In this document: positions 47,596 through 55,713 of the stretch, in pieces | Position numbering within the stretch: the stretch's first letter is position 1 | Layout of the letters: every line of letters begins with the position of its first letter | Source: Glycocaulis alkaliphilus | GTDB taxonomy: Bacteria; Pseudomonadota; Alphaproteobacteria; Caulobacterales; Maricaulaceae | Assembly: GCF_004000605.1 (NCBI RefSeq) | Contig: NZ_CP018911.1 | Coordinates: 2,709,001-2,773,000, forward strand | Direction of reading: 5' to 3' | Length of the DNA: 64,000 nt | The notes under the pieces: generated by a model | Databases searched by the model: none | Told to the model about the DNA's origin: nothing | The model's input: the letters and a program-made list of their open reading frames with translations, nothing else | Program-made: the position numbers and the translations under genes

Positions 47596-48652
47596 GCATT
47601 CTCCACTCAGGGGATGCCGTGTCTTGACCTCTACCCTCAAGCCCCTCATCCCATTCACCGAGCGCGGCAAGGCCGTTCATCTTGGCGCGGTGATTGAAGG
47701 CTTTTTGCCCGGCGGCTTCATCCTTGCCGCCCCAGGCGGCCAGCGGCGCGGCCTGCAGCGCGCGGCCATAGGAGAAGGTCAGCGGCCAGGGCAGGTCAAA
47801 GCCCGCATTCATGATGTTGAGGTGGGCAGTCGCATCCACATCGGACTGCCCGCCCGACAGGAAGGCGATGCCCGGCACGGAGGCCGGCACGCAGTTGGTC
47901 AGGCACTGCACGGTCATCTCGGCGACTTCCTCGCGGCTCGCCTGCGTGGCGCAATTCGTGCCAGAGATCACCATGTTGGGTTTCAGGATCGTGCCTTCCA
48001 GCACCACGCCCTGCTCGAACAGCTCGGCATAGAGGCGCTTCAGGCCAAATTCAGTCACCTCGTAGCAGCGATCAATATCATGATCGCCATCCATGATGAC
48101 TTCCGGCTCGACGATGGGAACGATACCCGCTTCCTGGCACAGCATCGCATAGCGCGCGAGCGCGTGCATATTCGTGTTGATGCAGTACTGGGACGGCACG
48201 CTCTCATCGCCGCCCGCACCGATATTGATGACGGCGCGCCATTTGGCAAAGCGCGCGCCCAGCGCGTGATACTCGGCCAGGCGCTCGCGCAGGCCATCAA
48301 GGCCTTCGGTGATCATCTCGCCCGGCGCACCGGCCAGCGGTTTCGCGCCCGTATCCACCTTGATGCCCGGCACCGCGCCGGTATTCGCGATCAGCTCGGC
48401 CAGCGGCGTGCCGTCCTTGGCTTTCTGGCGCAGCGTCTCGTCATAGAGGATGACGCCGGAGATATGCTCGCTCATCGCCGGTTCGGTGCGGAACAGCATT
48501 TCGCGCCAGTCGCGGCGGCTGTCTGCAGTCGATTCCAGCTTGATCGTGTCGAAGCGCTTTTTAATCGTGCCGGTGGATTCGTCGGCCGCCAGAATGCCCT
48601 TGCCCGGCGCGACCATGCGCATCGCGGTTTCGTAGAGCGCATCAATATCCAT
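47555..48652 (-). CDS. fba: Class I fructose-bisphosphate aldolase, extended C-terminus
   Basis: A 365-residue glycolytic aldolase of the Schiff-base type. Lys224 in GTILKPNMVISG and GKGILAADESTGTIKKRF near the N-terminus are diagnostic. The usual end is near residue 340 (MNGLAALGEWDE); here 25 more residues follow (ending SKRALP) and overlap the next gene by 41 bases. The tail looks like read-through into foreign DNA. It lies 53 bases after pgk in the order gap-pgk-fba. Confidence 0.93.
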   Translation of the reverse strand: MDIDALYETAMRMVAPGKGILAADESTGTIKKRFDTIKLESTADSRRDWREMLFRTEPAMSEHISGVILYDETLRQKAKDGTPLAELIANTGAVPGIKVDTGAKPLAGAPGEMITEGLDGLRERLAEYHALGARFAKWRAVINIGAGGDESVPSQYCINTNMHALARYAMLCQEAGIVPIVEPEVIMDGDHDIDRCYEVTEFGLKRLYAELFEQGVVLEGTILKPNMVISGTNCATQASREEVAEMTVQCLTNCVPASVPGIAFLSGGQSDVDATAHLNIMNAGFDLPWPLTFSYGRALQAAPLAAWGGKDEAAGQKAFNHRAKMNGLAALGEWDEGLEGRGQDTASPEWRMHVRYRQNSKRALP

Positions 48653-48705
48653 GTTTCAAACTCCCCCGTATTGCCTGCTGATCGCTTGAGTATGCGGCAC
48701 TATTG

Positions 48706-49935
48706 CTAGGACGCAGCGTCCATATCCGTTTGTGGCATTTGCCGCAAAACCTCGATGCCCGGAAGCGGTTTGCCTTCCAGCCATTCCAGGAATGCGCCGC
48801 CAGCGGTCGAGACGAAGGTGAAATCGCCTGCAACGCCGGCATGGTTCAGTGCAGACACCGTATCACCGCCGCCGGCAACCGCCACCAGCTTGCGCTCGCG
48901 CACGCGCTGGGCGGCAAAGCGGGCCGCCTCTACCGTGCCAGTATCAAACGGCGCCATCTCGAACGCGCCCAGCGGCCCGTTCCAGACCAGCGTCTTCGCG
49001 CTCTCGATGGAATCGGCCAGCGCGTCGATTGTGGCCGGGCCGCAATCAAGGATCATCTCGTCGCGGGCGATCTCATCAAGACCCGCCACACGCCGCGCCG
49101 CCTTGGCTTTCAGCTCGCGCGCCACCACCACGTCTTCAGGCAGGAGGAGCTGGCAGCCGGACTTTTCCGCTGCCGCGATGATCTCGCGCGCAGTGCCCAG
49201 CAGGTCCGGCTCGTAAAGGCTCTTGCCTACATCGGCGCCCTTCGCGGCAAGGAAGGTATTGGCCATGGCCCCGCCGACGAACAGCCGGTTCACCTTGGTC
49301 ACCAGATTCATCAGAAGATCGATCTTGGTCGACACTTTCGCGCCGCCGACAATCGCCAGCAGCGGACGCTCAGGATTTTCCAGCGCCGCCGTCACATGAT
49401 CCAGCTCACGCTGCAGGGCGAGACCAGCATAGGCGGGTAAAAGGCGCGCTACACCTTCGGTGGAGGCATGGGCGCGGTGGGCCGCCGAAAAGGCGTCATT
49501 CACATAGATTTCGCCAAGCGCGGCCAGCTGCGCGGCAAACTCCGCATCATTGGCCTCCTCGCCCGCGTGAAAGCGCGTGTTTTCCAGCAGGAGTACGTCG
49601 CCATCCTTCAGTTCGCCCACCGCCTTCTCGGCCTGCTTGCCAATGCAGTCGCCGGCAAACCGGACCGGCGCGCCAAGCCGTTCAGACAGCGGCGCCATGA
49701 CGGGTTTGAGGCTCTGGCTGGCATCGACCTTGCCCTTGGGGCGGCCGAAATGGGCGAGCAGGATGATGCGTGCGCCCTTGTCTTTAAGCCATTCAATCGT
49801 CGGCAGGGCCGATTGCAGGCGCGTATCATCGCTGACCTTGCCATCCGCCATGGGGACGTTGAAATCCACGCGCACCAGCACGCGTTTGCCGGAAACCTGC
49901 GCGTCTTCCAGACGGGCAATCTTGCCTTCGCTCAT
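48706..49935 (-). CDS. pgk: Phosphoglycerate kinase
   Basis: A 409-residue glycolytic kinase, with [30 protein letters not shown], the hinge KVSTKIDLL and [13 protein letters not shown] for nucleotide. It is 15 bases after gap, forming a glycolytic operon. The C-terminus extends a little beyond the usual end ([11 protein letters not shown]). Confidence 0.97.
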   Translation of the reverse strand: MSEGKIARLEDAQVSGKRVLVRVDFNVPMADGKVSDDTRLQSALPTIEWLKDKGARIILLAHFGRPKGKVDASQSLKPVMAPLSERLGAPVRFAGDCIGKQAEKAVGELKDGDVLLLENTRFHAGEEANDAEFAAQLAALGEIYVNDAFSAAHRAHASTEGVARLLPAYAGLALQRELDHVTAALENPERPLLAIVGGAKVSTKIDLLMNLVTKVNRLFVGGAMANTFLAAKGADVGKSLYEPDLLGTAREIIAAAEKSGCQLLLPEDVVVARELKAKAARRVAGLDEIARDEMILDCGPATIDALADSIESAKTLVWNGPLGAFEMAPFDTGTVEAARFAAQRVRERKLVAVAGGGDTVSALNHAGVAGDFTFVSTAGGAFLEWLEGKPLPGIEVLRQMPQTDMDAAS

Positions 49936-49950
49936 GGGTCTGTTCAGTTC

Positions 49951-50961
49951 CTAGATCAGCCGGCCCATCGCCACCGCCGTATCGATCATACGGCAGGCAA
50001 AGCCCCATTCATTATCATACCAGGTCATCACGCGGGCCAGCTTGCCACCAATCACATTGGTCTTGTCGATGGCGACGATGGACGAGCGCGGATCGTGATT
50101 ATAGTCGATGGAGACGAGCGGCAGGCTGTCATAGCCCAGCACGCCCTTCATCGGGCCGTCTGCGGCCTCGCGGATCGCCGCGTTGATTTCCTCGATGCTG
50201 GTCTCGCGCCCCGGCGTGAACACCAGATCGATGACCGAAACATTCGGCGTCGGCACGCGGATGGCCGAACCATCAAGACGGCCTTTCAGCTCAGGCAGAA
50301 CCTCGCCCACAGCTTTCGCCGCGCCGGTCGTCGTCGGCACCATCGACATGGCGGCCGCACGCGCGCGGTGCAGATCCTTGTGATTGCGGTCCAGCGTCGG
50401 CTGGTCGCCGGTATAGGCGTGGATCGTGGTCATGTGGCCCTGCTCGATGCCGATGGCATCGTTGAGCACCTTGGCCACCGGCGCGAGACCGTTCGTGGTG
50501 CAGGACGCGTTGGAGACAATCACGTCGTCTGCGGTGAGGCTGGCATGATTGACGCCGTAGACGATGGTCTTGTCGGCATTCTTGGCCGGCGCCGAGCAGA
50601 GCACGCGTTTCGCGCCAGAGGAGAGGTGCGCGGAGGCCGTCGCCTTGTCATTGAACTTGCCGGTGCATTCCAGCACGAGGTCAATGCCGAGATCCTTCCA
50701 GGGCAGCTGGGACGGGTCGCGATTGGAGACCTTGGTGATCTTGCCAAAGCCGGCATCAAACCCGTCTTCATAAAGCTTGATCTCGCGCGGATAACGGCCA
50801 TGCACGCTGTCATAGGTCAGCAGGTGCGCGTTCACCTCCGGCGTGGCGCTGTCATTGATCGCAACGACCTCCACCTCATGCCAGCGCTGATGTTCCAGCA
50901 CCGCCCGCAGGGCCAGACGCCCGATACGGCCAAACCCGTTGATCGCCACCCGAAGAGCCAT
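49951..50961 (-). CDS. gap: Glyceraldehyde-3-phosphate dehydrogenase
   Basis: A 336-residue NAD-dependent enzyme with the cofactor motif INGFGRIGR at residues 7-15 and the active-site Cys154 in SNASCTTNGLAP. The ATG at 50961 (MALRVAINGFG) has AAGGAG upstream, while an ATG five codons earlier is less likely. It heads gap-pgk-fba. Confidence 0.97.
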   Translation of the reverse strand: MALRVAINGFGRIGRLALRAVLEHQRWHEVEVVAINDSATPEVNAHLLTYDSVHGRYPREIKLYEDGFDAGFGKITKVSNRDPSQLPWKDLGIDLVLECTGKFNDKATASAHLSSGAKRVLCSAPAKNADKTIVYGVNHASLTADDVIVSNASCTTNGLAPVAKVLNDAIGIEQGHMTTIHAYTGDQPTLDRNHKDLHRARAAAMSMVPTTTGAAKAVGEVLPELKGRLDGSAIRVPTPNVSVIDLVFTPGRETSIEEINAAIREAADGPMKGVLGYDSLPLVSIDYNHDPRSSIVAIDKTNVIGGKLARVMTWYDNEWGFACRMIDTAVAMGRLI

Positions 50962-51138
50962 GACGCGCTCCTTCAAAAATCCGCTAGAAACTTTTGGGAA
51001 CCCTGCAGCGGCAGCTCCGCGCCGGGCAATTGCGCACGGGGTTTAGACGCTTCCCCGCGCCGCGTCCATACACGAGCGGCGATGCTTTGCGGCTGGGGCG
51101 GGAACAGTGTAGAATTGCCGCGCATTTGAGGATGATCA

Positions 51139-51369
51139 ATGAGCACACAATTGCTGGACCGGATCACGACAGACCCGCAGGTCATGGGCGGCCAGCCTTG
51201 TCTGCGCGGCTTACGCATGAGGGTGGGGGACATACTCGACCTCCTCGCCTCGGGCATGAGCAATGATCAGATACTCGCAGATTACCCGTATCTGGAACAT
51301 GATGACATTCTGGCCGCGCTGGCCTATGCGGCGCGTCTCGCCAATCATCGCGTTATAGCGGCAGAGTGA
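51139..51369 (+). CDS. DUF433 antitoxin-type protein
   Basis: A 76-residue protein with the family blocks RITTDPQVMGGQPCLRGLRM and DYPYLEHDDILAALAYAARLA. DUF433 proteins are small DNA-binding partners of PIN-like toxins. Its stop overlaps the GTG start of the DUF5615 gene by four bases, which is the usual order antitoxin then toxin. GAGGAT is upstream. Confidence 0.9.
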   Translation: MSTQLLDRITTDPQVMGGQPCLRGLRMRVGDILDLLASGMSNDQILADYPYLEHDDILAALAYAARLANHRVIAAE

Positions 51370-51704
51370 CCACGCTATCCTTTCTGGTGGATGTTCAGCT
51401 GCCGAAGACACTGGCCCGCTGGATCACGGAACAAGGGGCTGAGGCGGTACACGTCCATGATGTTGGCCTCGGACGGGCAACCGATCGCGAAATTTGCGAA
51501 CTGGCACAGTCTCAAGGCCGCATCATCGTAACGAAGGACGCTGATTTCCTTGATCTGTCGTTGCGCTTTGATCCGGCCATCCGGCTGGTTTGGGTGCGCA
51601 TGGGCAATGTGTCTACCAACGCCTTGCTGGACCGCTTTTCCACGGCATGGCTGCAGATCAAAGCCGCTTTGCTTACAGGTGAAACAGTGGTGGAGCTCCT
51701 TTAG
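51366..51704 (+). CDS. DUF5615 PIN-like toxin-type protein
   Basis: A 112-residue PIN-fold protein starting with GTG. Acidic residues Asp9 (FLVDVQLP) and those in TKDADFLDL near residue 58 match the expected metal site of the family. Partner of DUF433. A ribonuclease toxin role is inferred from the family. Its stop overlaps the argE stop by four bases on the other strand. Confidence 0.88.
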   Translation: MTTLSFLVDVQLPKTLARWITEQGAEAVHVHDVGLGRATDREICELAQSQGRIIVTKDADFLDLSLRFDPAIRLVWVRMGNVSTNALLDRFSTAWLQIKAALLTGETVVELL

Positions 51705-52858
51705 GCGCGCAGGCGCTGCTCCAGCTTTTTCAGGAAGACCATGCAGGCTTCCAGCTGGCTGATCTCGACGAACTCGTCGGGCTGGTGGGCCTGATCGATA
51801 TGGCCGGGCCCGCAGATCACGGCCGACATGCCGCCATCCTGAAACTGCCCGCCCTCGGTGCCGTAGGAGACGACGCGCGGCGCATTATCGCCGGTCAGGG
51901 CGCGGGCAATGCCCTCGGCCTCGCCGTCGGTTTCAGGGCGCAAGGGCGGGACGTTGGAAACCTCGGTAATGCGGATGGAGGCGGCAGGCGCGGTGCGGCG
52001 CATATCGGCTTCCACCTGCGCTGCCAGCTCACGCAGGCGCCGGCCAACGCCGGGGCCATCATCCCAGGGCGCCGGGCGCATCAGGGCTTCAAACCAGGCG
52101 TCTTTCGCGAGGATATTCATCGCCGACCCGCCGCCCATCCGGCCAATGGTCAGCGTGCCAAAAGGCGGATCAAACGGGCTGTCGTCTGGAGCTGCCGCAC
52201 GCAGGGCCTCGCCCTCGCGGCGCAGGAAATCCATCAGGATCACAGCGTTCGTCACCGCGCAGGCACCAGCATTGACCAGGCTGGAATGGGCTTCGTGGCC
52301 CGTGATCTCCACGCGCACCGAATAAAGTCCCTTATGCCCCGTCACCACCTTCATGCCGGTGGGTTCGCCCACCAGCACGGCGGAAGGTTTGGGATGCCCG
52401 GCGGCAATCGCTTCGATCATGGAGGGCGCGCCCTGACAGCCCACCTCCTCATCATAGGAGAAAGCAAAATGGACCGGGCGCTTGAGGGACGCCGCCGCCA
52501 GATCAGGCGCGGCGGCCAGCGCGCAGGCGACAAAGCCCTTCATGTCGCACGTGCCGCGCCCGTAGAGCTTGCCATCTTTCTCGGTCAGCGCGAACGGATC
52601 GGTCGACCAGTTCTGGCCATCCACGGGGACCACATCGGTATGACCGGAGAGCACGACCCCGCCATCCACCTCCGGCCCGATATAGGCGTGCAGATTGGAT
52701 TTCAGCCCGTCCGGGCTCGGCACGCGCTCGCAGCGCGCACCCAGCCCGGTCAGATAGTCCTCCATCCAGTCAATGAGGGCGAGATTGGAATTGCGCGAAG
52801 TGGTGTCGAACGCGATCAGGCGTTCAAGCAGCGCAATGGCTTGCGGGCTCCGGCTCAT
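51701..52858 (-). CDS. argE: Acetylornithine deacetylase
   Basis: A 385-residue M20-family zinc hydrolase in arginine synthesis. Metal motifs LSGHTDVVPVDGQ, GRGTCDMKGF, SYDEEVGCQGA and a late His in CGPGHIDQAHQPDE are complete. The ATG at 52858 (MSRSPQAIALLERL) overlaps the FKBP gene by four bases, so it is coupled; the frame is open further but without family sequence. argG, another arginine gene, is at 7.4 kb. Confidence 0.92.
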   Translation of the reverse strand: MSRSPQAIALLERLIAFDTTSRNSNLALIDWMEDYLTGLGARCERVPSPDGLKSNLHAYIGPEVDGGVVLSGHTDVVPVDGQNWSTDPFALTEKDGKLYGRGTCDMKGFVACALAAAPDLAAASLKRPVHFAFSYDEEVGCQGAPSMIEAIAAGHPKPSAVLVGEPTGMKVVTGHKGLYSVRVEITGHEAHSSLVNAGACAVTNAVILMDFLRREGEALRAAAPDDSPFDPPFGTLTIGRMGGGSAMNILAKDAWFEALMRPAPWDDGPGVGRRLRELAAQVEADMRRTAPAASIRITEVSNVPPLRPETDGEAEGIARALTGDNAPRVVSYGTEGGQFQDGGMSAVICGPGHIDQAHQPDEFVEISQLEACMVFLKKLEQRLRA

Positions 52859-53613
52859 TCGCGGTCCGGCAGGCCAAGCAGTTCCAGCTGGAAGACCAGC
52901 GCCGCGTTCGGCGGAATGGGTCCGCCCGGTGTGCCGCGCAAGCCATAGCCCAACTCCGGGCCGATATAGAGCGTCCACTTCTCGCCGACGCGCATCAGCG
53001 GCAGGGCCTCGACCCAGCCTGCGATCAGCCGGTCGGAGGGAAACTCTGCCGGTTCGCCGCGCGCATAGGAGCTGTCGAACTCGCTGCCATCCAGCAGCTG
53101 GCCGGCATAATGCACGCGCACATATTCGCCGCGCACCGGGGAAGGATTATCCGGCCCGGCCGCCCGCTCGATGCGGTATTGCAGCCCGCTGCGCGTGTTG
53201 AAGACGCAAGGCTGTTCGACATTGCGGTGAAGGAACTCGGCAGCCATCGCGCCATTGTAATAGGCGCTGGATTCGTCCTCGCCCCGCTCGCGCGGCGTGA
53301 AATCGTGCAGCGGCGCATCGCCCGGCTCACAGCCACGCGCCATGCGCAGTTCGCGCTGGAACACGGCCGCCGCCTGATCCTCTTCGCTCATCCCTTCGAC
53401 GCGGGCGCGGAAGGTTTCCGCGTCTTCTTCCGGCTCCAGAGGAGAAAGCGTGATGGCATCGTCCTGGCTTGGCTGCGAGGCAGGCCCGGCCACCCCTTCT
53501 TGCACGGCAGGGCTTTCATCGGCCGGTGCGCGCTCATCCGGTGCAGGGCTCTCCCCGCACGCGGCGAGCAGCAAGGTGGCGAGGGAGGCGGTCAGGGCAA
53601 GGCGGGTGTGCAT
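52855..53613 (-). CDS. FKBP-type peptidyl-prolyl isomerase, lipoprotein
   Basis: A 252-residue lipoprotein with lipobox LLLAAC (Cys19). Residues 20-60 are an acidic, disordered linker. An N-terminal helical part follows, and the C-terminal FKBP domain (about 150-250) has VRVHYAGQLLDGSEFDSSY and LPLMRVGEKWTLYIGPELGYG. It folds periplasmic proteins. It is transcribed before argE. Confidence 0.93.
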   Translation of the reverse strand: MHTRLALTASLATLLLAACGESPAPDERAPADESPAVQEGVAGPASQPSQDDAITLSPLEPEEDAETFRARVEGMSEEDQAAAVFQRELRMARGCEPGDAPLHDFTPRERGEDESSAYYNGAMAAEFLHRNVEQPCVFNTRSGLQYRIERAAGPDNPSPVRGEYVRVHYAGQLLDGSEFDSSYARGEPAEFPSDRLIAGWVEALPLMRVGEKWTLYIGPELGYGLRGTPGGPIPPNAALVFQLELLGLPDRE

Positions 53614-53654
53614 GGCAGGTCATCCCAGATCCGGTGAATTTTACCGCACCATAG

Positions 53655-53689
53655 AAAACCGCCCGGCAAGCGTCGAGCCTGCCGGGCGG
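53655..53689 (-). terminator. Rho-independent terminator after S9 peptidase
   Basis: CCGCCCGGCA (53659-53668) pairs with TGCCGGGCGG (53680-53689); on the minus strand TTTTCT follows the stem. It is 27 bases past the stop of the S9 peptidase gene. Confidence 0.88.
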
Positions 53690-53716
53690 AGATAGCTGCA
53701 CCTTGGGTAAACCCGG

Positions 53717-55642
53717 TCAGTCCAGCCCCAGAACATCCCTCAGGAACAGGGTCTCGGCCTCGCGCTGGAAATCCCGGTTGGACTGCCGGGCAAAGCCGTG
53801 GCCTTCATCCATGGCCACCAGATACCAGGGATCACCGCCCGCTTCGCGCACGGCGGCAAGGATCTGCTCGGCCTCCGACAGCGGCACGCGCGGGTCATTG
53901 GCGCCCTGAATGATGAAGAGCGGCGCGGTGATGCGGTGGGCGTGATTGGCAGGCGAGATGCTCTCCAGAAACTCGCGCACTTCCGGATCACGCTCATCGC
54001 CATATTCGGCGCGGCGCAGATCCTGCCGGTAGCCGGCCGTGTTTTCCAGGAAGGTCACGAAATTGGAGATGCCGACAATATTGATGCCGCCGGCCAGCCG
54101 GTCCGAATAATGCACCAGCGAGGCCAGCACCATATACCCGCCATAGGAGCCGCCATAGACGACAACGCGGTTCTCATCGAGATCGGGTTGTGTAGCGATC
54201 CAGTCGAGCAGCGCGCCGATGTCGCGCACCGAGTTCTCGCGCAGGAACACATTGTCCAGATTGACATATTCATTCCCGTACCCGGCCGAGCCACGCACAT
54301 TGGGCACGACAACCGCCGCGCCCAGCTCGTGCTGCCAGTACTGGAAATTGGCGTTGAAGCCCGGGCGGGACTGGCTTTCCGGCCCGCCATGGATAGAGAC
54401 GATCACCGGATAGGGACCATCACCGGACGGGCGATGCACGAAGGCGGGGACTTCCAGCCCGTCAAAGCTCTCATAGCTGATAAGTTCAGGGGTCTGGAAA
54501 CGGCTGGTGTCGAGCCCGCCCACTTCAGACTGGGTCCACCGGACCAGCTCCTGCCAGGACAGATCATAGACCCACGCATCGCCCGGCGAGGCGGCCGAGC
54601 TGTGGGTGAAGCCGATCCGGTTGCCGTCCGGGCTGAAGGTTATGCCGCCGATCAGGCCGACCGGCAGGTCTGGCCCCGGCAGGCGTTCGCCGCTGGCCGC
54701 GTTGATGATGTAAATCTCCGAAATGCCGCCTTCATTCGTCGTATAGGCGATGGTCGACCCGTCCGGTGACAGGGCCATGGCCTGCACGTCCCAGTCATGC
54801 TCGGCGACGATACGCTTGTCTCCGCCTTCGAGGGGAATTTCCATGATGCGGCGGAACTCGGCGCCTTCATCAGTGACCACAAAAATGCTCTCGCCACTGG
54901 CCGTGAAGCGGGCCGCGCCATAGGCATTGGTCTCGTCCGGATTGATCTGGGTGAGCGAACCCTCCTCGATGTCCAGCACATAGAGCCGGGACTCGTTGAT
55001 CGAGAAATAGCGCCCGATCAGGAGTTTTGAGCCATCGGGCGACCAGTCCACCGGGCTCATCGCGCCCTCACCTTGCAGGATTTCCTGCGCGGTTGTGGGA
55101 TCCGCCGGATCAGCCATGTAGACCGTGTAGTCTGCATCGCCCCAGCCCGCCGCCGCCCAGGCGATCATCCGGCCATCACGCGACCAGGAGAAACCCTGAT
55201 TGCGGATCTGGTCGGTGGTAAACTGCACCGAGCGCGAGCGCTCCGGATCGAAAAGGAAGCCTTGAAAGAACTCATCCCCGCCGACATCGCGGGTAAAGAG
55301 GAACTGGCCGGACCCGTCAGGGCGCACGCTCGCACCGCTGGTGCGCTCATCATAGAAGGTGATCTGACGGCGCGCGCCCATGGGCTGCGCGACATGGTGG
55401 ATCTGGTTGGTCTCGCCAAAACGCGTGGTGATGTAGATACCGCCATCGGGCGCGAAATCGGAAAAGCCTGCGCCGCGCACATTCTGATACTGGCGCAGAC
55501 GTTCGCGTACCTCGCCTGGAATTTCGGGGATGTTTTCCATCACCAGATTGCCGCGCGTCACCCGTTCAGGTGCCTCCTGCGAAAACACGGGCGCAGACAG
55601 CACCAGTGCCGTGCTGATGCCAATAGCGAGATATTTCATCAT
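53717..55642 (-). CDS. Secreted S9 prolyl oligopeptidase-family peptidase
   Basis: A 641-residue exported peptidase. Signal peptide at 1-22 (LAIGISTALVLSAPVFSQ). A propeller domain with units such as GEGAMSPVDWSPDGSKLLIGRY precedes the hydrolase part. Ser499 is in YGGSYGGYM; the Asp is in QGANDPRV and the His in DEGHGFAR. GGAGAC lies before the ATG. It follows an M16 peptidase gene, and together they likely digest external peptides. Confidence 0.93.
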   Translation of the reverse strand: MMKYLAIGISTALVLSAPVFSQEAPERVTRGNLVMENIPEIPGEVRERLRQYQNVRGAGFSDFAPDGGIYITTRFGETNQIHHVAQPMGARRQITFYDERTSGASVRPDGSGQFLFTRDVGGDEFFQGFLFDPERSRSVQFTTDQIRNQGFSWSRDGRMIAWAAAGWGDADYTVYMADPADPTTAQEILQGEGAMSPVDWSPDGSKLLIGRYFSINESRLYVLDIEEGSLTQINPDETNAYGAARFTASGESIFVVTDEGAEFRRIMEIPLEGGDKRIVAEHDWDVQAMALSPDGSTIAYTTNEGGISEIYIINAASGERLPGPDLPVGLIGGITFSPDGNRIGFTHSSAASPGDAWVYDLSWQELVRWTQSEVGGLDTSRFQTPELISYESFDGLEVPAFVHRPSGDGPYPVIVSIHGGPESQSRPGFNANFQYWQHELGAAVVVPNVRGSAGYGNEYVNLDNVFLRENSVRDIGALLDWIATQPDLDENRVVVYGGSYGGYMVLASLVHYSDRLAGGINIVGISNFVTFLENTAGYRQDLRRAEYGDERDPEVREFLESISPANHAHRITAPLFIIQGANDPRVPLSEAEQILAAVREAGGDPWYLVAMDEGHGFARQSNRDFQREAETLFLRDVLGLD

Positions 55643-55663
55643 GTCAGTCTCCGTAAAGCCGAT

Positions 55664-55694
55664 GGCCCCGCACCACCCATGGCAGTGCGGGGCC
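55664..55694. other. Intercistronic hairpin between M16 and S9 genes
   Basis: GGCCCCGCAC (55664-55673) pairs with GTGCGGGGCC (55685-55694) around an 11-base loop, in the 71-base gap of the two peptidase genes. No T run follows on the minus strand. It may stabilise or partly terminate the mRNA. Confidence 0.6.
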
Positions 55695-55713
55695 GGTTTG
55701 CACGCCTTGCGCG

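Noticed and set aside
49468-51129. 553-residue plus-strand frame over pgk and gap
   Set aside because: It spans two genes with unmistakable glycolytic motifs on the other strand.
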